From contig JAIXTZ010000333.1 of NCBI GenBank assembly GCA_027483745.1, positions 1 through 5,190 of the forward strand: a stretch of DNA of 5,190 nucleotides. Direction: 5' to 3'. The stretch is from Lysobacteraceae bacterium (GTDB taxonomy: Bacteria > Pseudomonadota > Gammaproteobacteria > Xanthomonadales > Xanthomonadaceae). The notes below the pieces were generated by a model, which saw only the letters and a list, made by a program, of their open reading frames with translations, did no database searches and was not told the DNA's origin. Below, one piece after another: positions 1 to 5,190 of this stretch (the first letter of the stretch is position 1; every line of letters starts with the position of its first letter). The translations under genes were made by a program, and so were the position numbers.

Positions 1-1890
1 CACGGCATGGCGGTGGAAGAAGGTGCCGCGGCCGGCGTCCTGGCCGACGAGGCGCAGCTTGAAGCCTTCCTTCAGCAGCGTCGCGTAGGCGAGGTTCTCG
101 GCGAAGCCCCAGTCCATCGCCAGCTCGCCGGCCGCCATCTTGCGGCGGTCCTCGTAGATCTTGGCGACGCGCGGGTGCAGCTTGCGGTCTTCCGGAACGG
201 CATTGATCTGCTGGGCGAGGGCGTCGAGGGTCTTGCGGGCGACGGCGGTCTTGACCTCGTCGTTGAGCGAGCCCTTGAAGTACGGCGACCAGTCGACGCT
301 GACGCTGTCCTTGGCGGCGGTGGTCACGTCGGCCGTCACCTCGCCCTTGTCGAGCTTGGCGCGGTAACCGTCGACCATGGCCTTGGCGTCGTCGGCGCTG
401 ATCACGCCGGCATCGATCAAGCGGTTGGCGTAGAGCTCGCGGGTCGTCTTGCGGGCCCGGATGTTCTGGTACATCAGCGGCTGCGTGGCCGCCGGCTCGT
501 CGGCCTCGTTGTGGCCGTGACGGCGGTAGCAGACGAGGTCGATGACCACGTCGCTCTTGAAGGTCTGGCGGAAGTCGAAGGCGATCTGCGCGCAGAACGC
601 GACGGCTTCCGGATCATCGCCGTTCACGTGCAGCACCGGCGCGCCGACGATCTTGGCCGGGTCGGTGCAGTACAGCGTCGAACGGGTGTCGTCCGGGCGG
701 CTGGTGGTGAAGCCCACCTGGTTGTTGATGACGATGTGCACCGTGCCGCCCACCGCGAAGCCGCGGGCCTGCGACATCTGGAACAGCTCCATGATGACGC
801 CCTGGCCGGCGAAGGCAGAGTCGCCGTGGATCAGCACCGGCACGACCTGCGAGCGGGCCTTGTCCTCGCGGCGCATCTGCCGCGCGCGCACCGAGCCGGC
901 GACCACCGGGTTCACGATTTCAAGGTGCGAGGGGTTGAAGGCCAGCGCGATGTGCAGCGGGCCGCCCGGCGTGGCGATGTCGGCCGAGAAGCCCATGTGG
1001 TACTTCACGTCGCCGGAGTGGGCCGGGTCGTCGTGGTGGTCGAAGCGGCCTTCGAACTCGGCGAACAGCTTGGACGGCGGCTTGCCCAGCGTGTTCACGA
1101 GCACGTTGAGGCGGCCGCGGTGGGCCATGCCGATGACCATGTCCTTGACGCCGTTGGCGCCCGCGCGGCGCACCAGCACGTCCATCGCCGGGATCAGCGC
1201 ATCGCCGCCCTCGAGCGAGAAGCGCTTCTGGCCGACGTACTTGGTGTGCAGGTAGCGCTCGAGGCCTTCGGCGGCGGTCGTGCGCTCGAGGATGCGGGCC
1301 TGCTCGTCTTTGCTGAAACCGAACTTGCCCGCGGCCTTCTCGAGGCGCTCCTGCATCCAGTGGCGCTGCTTGGCGTCGCTGATGTGCATGAACTCCGCGC
1401 CGATGACGCTGGAGTACGTGACCCGCAGCTTCGCGAGCAGGTCCTTGAGCTTCAGGCGCTCGGCACCGAAGTAGGTGTTGACCGGGAATTCGGTCTCAAG
1501 ATCGCCCTTGCCGAGGCCATGGAACTCAAGCTCCAAGTCGGGGGCTTCCGGCTTGCCGGCCATGCCGAGCGGGTCGAGCGAGGCGCCCAGATGGCCGCGC
1601 GAGCGGTAGGCCGTGACGAGCTTGCTCACCGCCATCTGCTTCTTGGCGGTTTCTTCGTCGACGCCGCCGCCGAGGCCCTTGGCCGCCAGCATGCCGGCCA
1701 CCTGCACGCGGGCCATCGCATCGGAGTGCGGCACATCGGCGCTGCCGCCGAAGCCGTCGAAGTAGGCCTTCCATTTCGCGTCGACCGACGCCGGATCGCG
1801 GAGGTACTGCTCGTACAGCTCTTCGATGAAGGCGGCGTTGCCGCCGGAGAGCTGCGAGGACTGGGCAAAGGTCTTGAGGAGGCTGGCCAC
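1..1890 (-). CDS. sucA: 2-oxoglutarate dehydrogenase E1 component SucA, N-terminal 630 codons (3' end outside window)
   Basis: This is the thiamine-diphosphate-dependent E1 subunit of the cytoplasmic 2-oxoglutarate dehydrogenase complex. It decarboxylates 2-oxoglutarate in the TCA cycle and passes the succinyl group to the lipoyl domain of SucB. I translated all 630 visible codons from the minus strand and found no stop or frameshift. Landmarks: the E1 N-terminal segment at residues 1-50 (LYEQYL, then WKAYFDGF); YRSRGHLGA at 95-103; KRFSLEGGDALIP at 222-234; MAHRGRLNVL at 255-264; AFNPSHLEIV at 317-326; the ThDP/Mg site from GD at 356-357 to INNQVGFTT at 388-396; CYRRHGHNEADEP at 454-466; GRGTFFHRHAV at the left edge. 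Family members are about 930-950 residues, so roughly 300 are missing. The GTG at 1890 fits the family N-terminus and has AGGA 5 nt upstream. An in-frame ATG at 1956 would add 22 residues but lacks a good ribosome binding site. sucB and lpd are expected further left. Identity is near certain. Confidence 0.98.
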   Translation of the reverse strand, partial: MASLLKTFAQSSQLSGGNAAFIEELYEQYLRDPASVDAKWKAYFDGFGGSADVPHSDAMARVQVAGMLAAKGLGGGVDEETAKKQMAVSKLVTAYRSRGHLGASLDPLGMAGKPEAPDLELEFHGLGKGDLETEFPVNTYFGAERLKLKDLLAKLRVTYSSVIGAEFMHISDAKQRHWMQERLEKAAGKFGFSKDEQARILERTTAAEGLERYLHTKYVGQKRFSLEGGDALIPAMDVLVRRAGANGVKDMVIGMAHRGRLNVLVNTLGKPPSKLFAEFEGRFDHHDDPAHSGDVKYHMGFSADIATPGGPLHIALAFNPSHLEIVNPVVAGSVRARQMRREDKARSQVVPVLIHGDSAFAGQGVIMELFQMSQARGFAVGGTVHIVINNQVGFTTSRPDDTRSTLYCTDPAKIVGAPVLHVNGDDPEAVAFCAQIAFDFRQTFKSDVVIDLVCYRRHGHNEADEPAATQPLMYQNIRARKTTRELYANRLIDAGVISADDAKAMVDGYRAKLDKGEVTADVTTAAKDSVSVDWSPYFKGSLNDEVKTAVARKTLDALAQQINAVPEDRKLHPRVAKIYEDRRKMAAGELAMDWGFAENLAYATLLKEGFKLRLVGQDAGRGTFFHRHAV

Positions 1891-1895
1891 GGCGA

Positions 1896-1899
1896 TCCT
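1896..1899 (-). promoter_or_regulatory. sucA ribosome binding site deciding the GTG start
   Basis: Minus-strand AGGA lies 5 nt before the GTG at 1890. It supports this GTG over the in-frame ATG at 1956, which has no comparable purine-rich stretch and would add residues not typical of the family. Confidence 0.75.
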
Positions 1900-1905
1900 G
1901 TGCGC

Positions 1906-1920
1906 GACCCCGGTGGGGTC
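1906..1920 (-). promoter_or_regulatory. Perfect hairpin in the sucA leader just before its ribosome binding site
   Basis: GACCCC and GGGGTC form a perfect 6-bp stem with a 3-nt loop. On the sucA transcript it ends 6 nt before the AGGA. It has no following U-tract, so it is not a typical terminator. It could set ribosome access or mRNA stability. The structure is read directly; any role is inference. Confidence 0.4.
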
Positions 1921-1972
1921 AAGTGATTGTTTTTGAAGGACTTGACGCCGGCGCATTACTCGGCGCGCCGCG

Positions 1973-1978
1973 ATTATA
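1973..1978 (-). promoter_or_regulatory. Probable sucA promoter -10 box (perfect TATAAT)
   Basis: On the minus strand a consensus TATAAT occurs 82 nt before the sucA GTG. It would place the transcription start near 1966 and give a leader of about 75 nt. No good -35 hexamer is found at 16-18 nt spacing, where the sequence is C-rich (around 1995-2002). If used, the promoter may therefore rely on an activator or on the strong -10. It is the best sigma70-like -10 on this strand in the region. Confidence 0.5.
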
Positions 1979-2001
1979 GGCGCAACAGGGCCTAAGGGGG
2001 C

Positions 2002-2030
2002 TTGACGAAGGCTTAGTGTATTAGTTTATT
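2002..2030 (+). promoter_or_regulatory. Sigma70-type promoter of the GntR gene, predicted leaderless start
   Basis: A -35 box TTGACG (2002-2007) and a -10-like TTTATT (2025-2030) are separated by 17 nt, the ideal spacing. Transcription would start about 6-8 nt after the -10, at about 2036-2038, which coincides with the ATG at 2038. The 20 nt before this ATG are AT-rich with no Shine-Dalgarno sequence, which agrees with a leaderless mRNA. The boxes are seen; the start point is inferred. Confidence 0.6.
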
Positions 2031-2037
2031 AATTCAC
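2016..2037 (+). promoter_or_regulatory. Inverted-repeat operator, likely for the YtrA-type GntR regulator
   Basis: Half-sites GTGTATTA (2016-2023) and TAATTCAC (2030-2037) flank a 6-nt spacer and pair at 7 of 8 positions, the only mismatch being 2019/2034. The repeat covers the -10 box and ends on the base before the ATG. Outer GTG/CAC arms with an AT-rich centre resemble the GTGTA-type operators that YtrA-subfamily GntR proteins bind in front of their own genes, as I recall them. Binding here would block RNA polymerase, giving autorepression. The repeat is seen; the ligand protein is inferred from position and family. Confidence 0.65.
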
Positions 2038-2493
2038 ATGGACGCTAGTCACTTTCTCATCAGCCCCGCGTCTGCGGACCCGATCTATCGCCAGATCGTT
2101 GAACAGGTGCGCCGTTTTGTCGCGGCAGGCCAGCTTCGCGTCGGCGAGGGATTGCCCTCGGTTCGCGACATGGCGGAGCACCACGCCATCAATCCGATGA
2201 CGGTCAGCCGCGCCTACAGCCAACTCGAAGCCGATGGCGTGCTGGAACGCCGCCGTGGCGTCGGAATGACGGTGGCCGAAGCCCGCGGCGTCGGCCTGAC
2301 GGCGGATGCCCGGATGCGTCTGCTCGAGCCGCGACTTCGCGACGTGATCCGGGAGGCCAGTGATCTCGGTCTGGCGGCGGGCCCCGTTTGCGAACGACTG
2401 CACGCCCTCTTCCTCACCCCCGAGGTCGATGCCGCGTCAGCGACGATGCCTCCTGAGGCTCGTCTCCCGAGATCACCACGGGCATCCCGATGA
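2038..2493 (+). CDS. YtrA-subfamily GntR transcriptional regulator
   Basis: A 151-residue DNA-binding repressor of the GntR superfamily. Residues about 11-77 form the winged helix-turn-helix: DPIYRQIVEQV (14-24), GEGLPSVRDMA (36-46), then the recognition-helix region INPMTVSRAYSQLE (51-64) and the wing GVLERRRGVGMTV (67-79). Only a short helical region follows (about 88-126, with LRDVIREASDLGL). This lack of a large ligand-binding domain is typical of the YtrA subfamily and argues against FadR- or HutC-type proteins. The last 25 or so residues (after LHALF, from 126) are rich in Pro, Ala and Arg, unlike the rest, and make it longer than the usual 115-130 residues. The start is set by the fold and the adjoining operator; there is no Shine-Dalgarno sequence. 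The gene is divergent from sucA. YtrA-type regulators usually precede ABC-transporter genes, but none follows here. The family is confident; targets and effector are unknown. Confidence 0.93.
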   Translation: MDASHFLISPASADPIYRQIVEQVRRFVAAGQLRVGEGLPSVRDMAEHHAINPMTVSRAYSQLEADGVLERRRGVGMTVAEARGVGLTADARMRLLEPRLRDVIREASDLGLAAGPVCERLHALFLTPEVDAASATMPPEARLPRSPRASR

Positions 2494-2496
2494 TCG

Positions 2497-2511
2497 GCGA
2501 CGCAACGTCGC
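2497..2511 (+). repeat. Hairpin 3 nt after the GntR stop codon
   Basis: GCGACG and CGTCGC form a perfect 6-bp stem with a CAA loop, immediately after the TGA. No T-run follows, so it is not a standard intrinsic terminator. It could protect the mRNA 3' end or contribute to termination. Confidence 0.35.
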
Positions 2512-2667
2512 TCACCTGCACGTGACTGCAAGCGCCGCCGACACCCTGACGGGGCCGGGGCCCCGCTCTCGGCGCTCTCATGATGCGACGGTACTCATGG
2601 CGACGGCCCGTCCCCTTGGCGCAGGCCTGCCATCTGTGATGCCATCCGCGGGTGCGAACGCCGCCCC
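2512..2667. other. Non-coding gap between the GntR gene and the lipoprotein gene
   Basis: The 184-bp spacer 2494-2677 has no convincing coding sequence. The lipoprotein frame is open upstream, but its ATGs at 2597 and 2639 lack a ribosome binding site and would bury the signal peptide. It holds a hairpin at 2550-2565 (CGGGGC and GCCCCG, 6-bp stem, 4-nt loop, no T-run). I see no convincing promoter, so the lipoprotein gene may be read through from the GntR promoter or use an unrecognised one. There is no recognisable remnant of an ABC-transporter gene. Confidence 0.5.
2550..2565 (+). repeat. All-GC hairpin in the GntR-lipoprotein spacer
   Basis: A perfect 6-bp stem, CGGGGC with GCCCCG, closes a CGGG loop. 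It is stable but lacks a downstream U-tract. With the hairpin at 2497-2511 it could reduce read-through from the regulator gene into the lipoprotein gene. It is weak as a terminator call. Confidence 0.25.
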
Positions 2668-2672
2668 GAGGA
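2668..2672 (+). promoter_or_regulatory. Ribosome binding site deciding the lipoprotein start
   Basis: GAGGA lies 5 nt before the ATG at 2678. The longer in-frame candidates at 2597 and 2639 lack such a site, and a start at 2678 gives a normal-length lipoprotein signal peptide. Confidence 0.8.
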
Positions 2673-2677
2673 CCACG

Positions 2678-4234
2678 ATGACCCCGATCCACCGTGCCGA
2701 ACGTCGTTCGTCGACGTGGTGCCTGATCCCGTTTCTGGGCATCGCCCTTGCCGGTTGCACCGCGTTCGAGCGCGGCGCCGATCAGGGCGATCCGCCGACC
2801 GATGCGGTCACGGGCTGCCCCGATCTGTCCGGCGCCTTCGCCTTGAATCCCGTGACCGCGGACGGCGACCCGGTCCCGGGGGTGGATCCGGCGAAGCCCG
2901 TGGACTTCAGCGATAGCGCGCTGTCGCCCGCGGAGGCCCGGCAGCGCTACGAGGGCGTCATCGTCCGGTCGGACGGGACGCACGCCCTCGAGCTGCAGTT
3001 CATTCCGCGCTTCGGGCTGGTGATGGAGGAGCTGGAATCGATCCGCCAGCACCAGCGGCCGCGTTACGTGGAGTGGTACGGCCTGCTGCAGCCGGCGCGC
3101 CGGGCGGCGTTCATCGCGGAGAACGGTGAAGCCGCGCTGCAGGCCCGCCTCCGCGAATTGGGGCCGGACACCGGACCGATCGTGCGCTTGAACCGCGGCG
3201 CCGACTTCACCTGCGAGAACGGTTGGGTCGTTCTGCCCAGGGAATATCTCCCGCCGATGCGGATGACGCTCGACGACGGCGGGCATCTCGTATTCGAGGC
3301 CAAGCAGTGGACCTACACCGCTTTCGGCGGCTGGGGCGACCAGACATGGCGATGGCCGACGGGCGCGTATCTCGGCCTAGCACGCTGGACCCGGGACGCC
3401 GGCGTGCGTCGCTGGGACGCCGATGATGTCGGGACCCGTTTCGTGTTCGCGCGGCCGGCCGAGGAGATCGAACGCGAGCAGGCGGTGGCCGCGGAGAGCG
3501 CACAGCGAAGCGCCGAGCGTCGCTATGCAGACCCGGAGGCGGTGCGCGACGCGCTGCGTCCGCTGCTGCCTGAAGGCGTGACGATCGGCGAGATCGAGAT
3601 CGCGCAACTGCCCTTCATCGGCCACCGCGTGCGCGTGCAGGCCTTGCCGAGCGACCCGGCGATGGACAGCGAGGAGCAGCGGCGTCGATTGGAGTGGTTC
3701 CTCGCCGCGTTGAAGGAGGGCGACCCCGGCTTCATCGAAGACCGCGAGGTCGTGAAACGCGCCATTTCCAGCGGCGGACGCGTGCGCCATGAATTCGAGA
3801 TCTACCTCGACACCCATCCGGCGGTCCAACGGCCGAGCGATCGCGTGCTGGTGAGCTTCACGCCGGCGCCGGGGAGTGATGCCTCCGCCCCGGACGCGCA
3901 ACAGACCGCATCGCCGATGCCGGCGTCCGATCCCTTGCCTCCGTCCGGCCCGATGCCGCCGGGGTTTGCGCCGCTGGCCGACGTGGAAACGCGGATCCAG
4001 CCCCTGCTGTCGGCGGGTTGCCGCAGCACGGCGCTGCGCTACGCGGGAGACGCCGTGATCATCGTCGGCGAAGCCGACGACATGCAGAGCGTGTCGAACA
4101 CCCTGCGGACGATCGATGGCGTCGTATCGCCCAGTGGCGCTCGCGTCGAGCTGCTGCAGATCGCTGCCGATGCGGCGGGCCACTACCGCTTCGAGATCCG
4201 CCTACCGGCGTCCTCGCTCACCAAGGCCGGCTGA
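2678..4234 (+). CDS. Uncharacterised lipoprotein with two PilN/GspL-like C-terminal modules
   Basis: An exported, lipid-anchored protein of 518 residues whose function I do not recognise. The signal peptide has a basic start (HRAERR, 5-10), a hydrophobic core (about 13-23) and a lipobox LAGC with lipidated Cys27. Residue +2 is Thr, so an outer-membrane destination is plausible. A first domain (about 47-258) starts CPDLSGAF, a phrase I have seen in other exported proteins of this group. It contains an aromatic-rich stretch (WTYTAFGGWG 211-220, then WRWPTGAYLGLARW 224-237); C47 and C179 could form a disulfide. A charged segment (about 261-283) leads to module A (about 286-378) and, after a Pro/Ser/Ala linker (about 396-430), module B (about 434-510). 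Both begin with a PLL motif and end with a FEI strand, and both suggest the small alpha/beta fold of PilN and GspL. No catalytic motif was seen. No pilus or type II secretion genes lie nearby. The start is supported by GAGGA. The gene lies 184 bp after the GntR gene and converges with the GNAT gene. Confidence 0.9.
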   Translation: MTPIHRAERRSSTWCLIPFLGIALAGCTAFERGADQGDPPTDAVTGCPDLSGAFALNPVTADGDPVPGVDPAKPVDFSDSALSPAEARQRYEGVIVRSDGTHALELQFIPRFGLVMEELESIRQHQRPRYVEWYGLLQPARRAAFIAENGEAALQARLRELGPDTGPIVRLNRGADFTCENGWVVLPREYLPPMRMTLDDGGHLVFEAKQWTYTAFGGWGDQTWRWPTGAYLGLARWTRDAGVRRWDADDVGTRFVFARPAEEIEREQAVAAESAQRSAERRYADPEAVRDALRPLLPEGVTIGEIEIAQLPFIGHRVRVQALPSDPAMDSEEQRRRLEWFLAALKEGDPGFIEDREVVKRAISSGGRVRHEFEIYLDTHPAVQRPSDRVLVSFTPAPGSDASAPDAQQTASPMPASDPLPPSGPMPPGFAPLADVETRIQPLLSAGCRSTALRYAGDAVIIVGEADDMQSVSNTLRTIDGVVSPSGARVELLQIAADAAGHYRFEIRLPASSLTKAG

Positions 4235-4250
4235 TCCGAACCGCAGGCCT
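4224..4250. terminator. Imperfect hairpin between the convergent genes (weak bidirectional terminator candidate)
   Basis: AGGCC (4224-4228) pairs with GGCCT (4246-4250), and after one mismatch two more pairs form (GC at 4230-4231 with GC at 4243-4244). The structure covers the lipoprotein stop codon and reaches the last base of the GNAT stop codon, because only 15 bp separate the genes. There is no T-tract on either strand, so this is a weak call. Confidence 0.2.
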
Positions 4251-5190
4251 CAGAAGCCGAGCGCTCGCAGCTCGGTGAGCTCCCGGGCGCGCTCCCAGCG
4301 CCGGTCGAAGTCCTGCGCCAGCTGCCGCGCCCGCGCGGGCCCGTCGAGGCAGCCGCTGCCCTCGAAGCGCGTCGCCAACGGGCGGAAGGCGTAGGCGGTT
4401 TCGTCGACGACGAGGTATCCCTCGGCGGCCTGACGATCCTCCGGATCGACCGGCGTGCGCAGGGCGAACACCGAGCTGAGCCGCTGCGCCAGCGGCAGTA
4501 GCGGATGGCTTTCGCCGCGAAGCCGCTCGGGCTCCACGACGATGATGCGCACGCTCGGTCCACGCCCCGAGGTGGCGAAGGTCCTCAGGGCATCGAGCAA
4601 GGCCGCGTGGCCGTAGAGCGTCGGCTCGAGGTCGCGGGTGAAGACGCGGATCTCGCGGCGTGCGCGGCCGAGCAGCTCGATGCTGAGATCGCGCACTTCC
4701 GCTTCGCTGGTGAATTCGCGCAGCGCGGCGTCGCCTTGCGGCGCCGGACGCGGGCGGCGGCCGGGGTCGGGCGCGCCCAGCGCTTTACGCATCTTCCGGT
4801 GCGGGATGCCGGCTTCCATGAACTCGTCGCCGAAGGCCTCGAAGCCGTGGCGCGCATAGAAAGGCATGGCATGCGTCTGCGAATTCAGGCTGTTCTCGGG
4901 CCAGCCCAAGGCGCGGGCCTCGTCCATCAAGGCCTCCATCAGTGCGTCGCCGACGCCCTTGCCGCGCCATTCGGCGAGCACGGCCATTCGGCCGATCTTG
5001 CGCTCCGGCGTGAGGCGTCCCGTGCCGATGGGCCGGTTCGCCGCATCACGGGCGATCACATGGCGGCACTTCGGATCGAGCTCATCCCATTCCTCTTCGA
5101 TCGGCACCTGCTGCTCGACCACGAACACCGGCTCGCGCACGGCGCGGAGATCGGCGAAATCGACGGTGTAGTCGGCGGGTTCGACGCGGA
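4250..5190 (-). CDS. GNAT-family N-acetyltransferase with C-terminal domain of unknown function (5' end outside window)
   Basis: About 312 residues are visible; the frame is open through the right edge, so the true start lies outside. The GTG at 5140 is internal: the 16 codons upstream encode RVEPADYTVDFADLRA, which continues the fold. Residues about 1-136 form a GNAT domain of the ElaA/YjcF-like type: VREPVFVVEQQVP, EEWDELDP, the beta-strand IGRMAVL, the acetyl-CoA pyrophosphate loop RGKGVG (codons at 4949-4966), and the C-terminal core SQTHAMPFYARHGF, GIPHRKM. It should transfer an acetyl group from acetyl-CoA to an unknown amine in the cytoplasm. After a Pro/Arg-rich linker comes a domain of about 160 residues (IRVFTRDLEPTLYG, SVRIIVVEPERL, HPLLPLAQRL, GYLVVDETAYAFRP, ARARQLAQDFDRRW). 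It resembles the extension annotated as DUF7931 in xanthomonad GNAT proteins, from memory. The strand/helix pattern recalls a phospholipase-D-like fold, but no HKD catalytic motif is present. The gene converges with the lipoprotein gene 15 bp away. The GNAT call is strong; the C-terminal role is unknown. Confidence 0.92.
   Translation of the reverse strand, partial: RVEPADYTVDFADLRAVREPVFVVEQQVPIEEEWDELDPKCRHVIARDAANRPIGTGRLTPERKIGRMAVLAEWRGKGVGDALMEALMDEARALGWPENSLNSQTHAMPFYARHGFEAFGDEFMEAGIPHRKMRKALGAPDPGRRPRPAPQGDAALREFTSEAEVRDLSIELLGRARREIRVFTRDLEPTLYGHAALLDALRTFATSGRGPSVRIIVVEPERLRGESHPLLPLAQRLSSVFALRTPVDPEDRQAAEGYLVVDETAYAFRPLATRFEGSGCLDGPARARQLAQDFDRRWERARELTELRALGF

Noticed and set aside
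7..1926. A 639-codon open frame on the plus strand opposite sucA
   Set aside because: It lies codon-for-codon antisense to a fully conserved SucA. Its composition (long runs rich in Val, Ala, Gly, Arg, Asp and His) is what reverse-reading of GC-rich codons produces. It has no recognisable domain.
1942..1947. Second plus-strand TTGACG as an additional -35 box
   Set aside because: No -10-like hexamer lies at 15-19 nt downstream, where the sequence is GC-rich.
2497..2565. Intrinsic terminator after the GntR gene
   Set aside because: The two hairpins are perfect but neither is followed by a T-run, so they are listed only as hairpins.
2360..2677. Extension of the lipoprotein to an upstream ATG (2360, 2597 or 2639)
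   Set aside because: These starts overlap the GntR gene or lack a ribosome binding site, and they would place up to about 106 Arg/Pro-rich residues before a good signal peptide.
2693..2758. Tat signal peptide on the lipoprotein (RR at residues 9-10)
   Set aside because: The Arg pair is not followed by the expected x-F-L-K-like pattern (it reads RRSSTW). An ordinary Sec lipoprotein signal explains the sequence.
2414..3286. A 290-codon open frame on the minus strand under the GntR and lipoprotein genes
   Set aside because: It overlaps both the GntR end and the lipoprotein start. The latter has a signal peptide, lipobox and ribosome binding site. The antisense product is Arg/Gly/Pro-rich with no domain.
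3377..4183. A 268-codon minus-strand frame under the lipoprotein C-terminal half
   Set aside because: It is a shadow of the GC-rich lipoprotein coding frame, is His/Arg-rich with no family resemblance, and would collide with the well-supported sense gene.
4250..5140. GTG at 5140 as the true start of the GNAT protein
   Set aside because: The frame stays open to the right edge and the 16 codons upstream match the expected N-terminal strand of the GNAT fold, so the gene is 5'-truncated by the window.

Overview
The window is GC-rich, roughly two-thirds G+C by eye, with strong G/C preference at third codon positions. It looks like a chromosomal segment of a gammaproteobacterium of the Xanthomonadaceae/Lysobacteraceae type. 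The main reasons are the SucA sequence (its N-terminal SSQLSGGNAAF region and its ThDP-site region), a YtrA-type GntR regulator, and a GNAT protein with a C-terminal extension that I associate with that family. The genus cannot be fixed from the sequence alone. I see no mobile element, CRISPR array, tRNA or rRNA.

Layout, left to right. (1) Positions 1-1890, minus strand: the N-terminal two-thirds of sucA, the E1 component of 2-oxoglutarate dehydrogenase. It starts at a GTG with a good ribosome binding site and runs off the left edge. (2) Positions 1891-2037: a 147-bp divergent intergenic region. It carries a perfect TATAAT for sucA, a hairpin in the sucA leader, and, next to the opposite gene, a TTGACG/TTTATT promoter overlapped by a near-perfect inverted repeat that ends exactly at the ATG. 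(3) Positions 2038-2493, plus strand: a short YtrA-type GntR regulator, probably autoregulated and probably translated from a leaderless mRNA. (4) Positions 2494-2677: a 184-bp non-coding stretch with two compact GC-rich hairpins and the ribosome binding site of the next gene. (5) Positions 2678-4234, plus strand: an uncharacterised 518-residue lipoprotein. It has a clear lipobox and a C-terminal half that looks like two copies of a PilN/GspL-like alpha/beta module. (6) Positions 4250-5190, minus strand: a convergent GNAT acetyltransferase with a C-terminal domain of unknown function. Its start lies past the right edge.

These genes do not form one obvious pathway. sucA should head a sucA-sucB-lpd operon leaving to the left. 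The GntR regulator is notable because YtrA-type regulators normally lie directly in front of ABC-transporter genes. Here none follows on this strand, and the next gene is the lipoprotein. The most interesting points are the start-codon-abutting operator with a predicted leaderless transcript, the orphan regulator, and the two-module lipoprotein. I found no clear sign of a wholly new multi-gene system.
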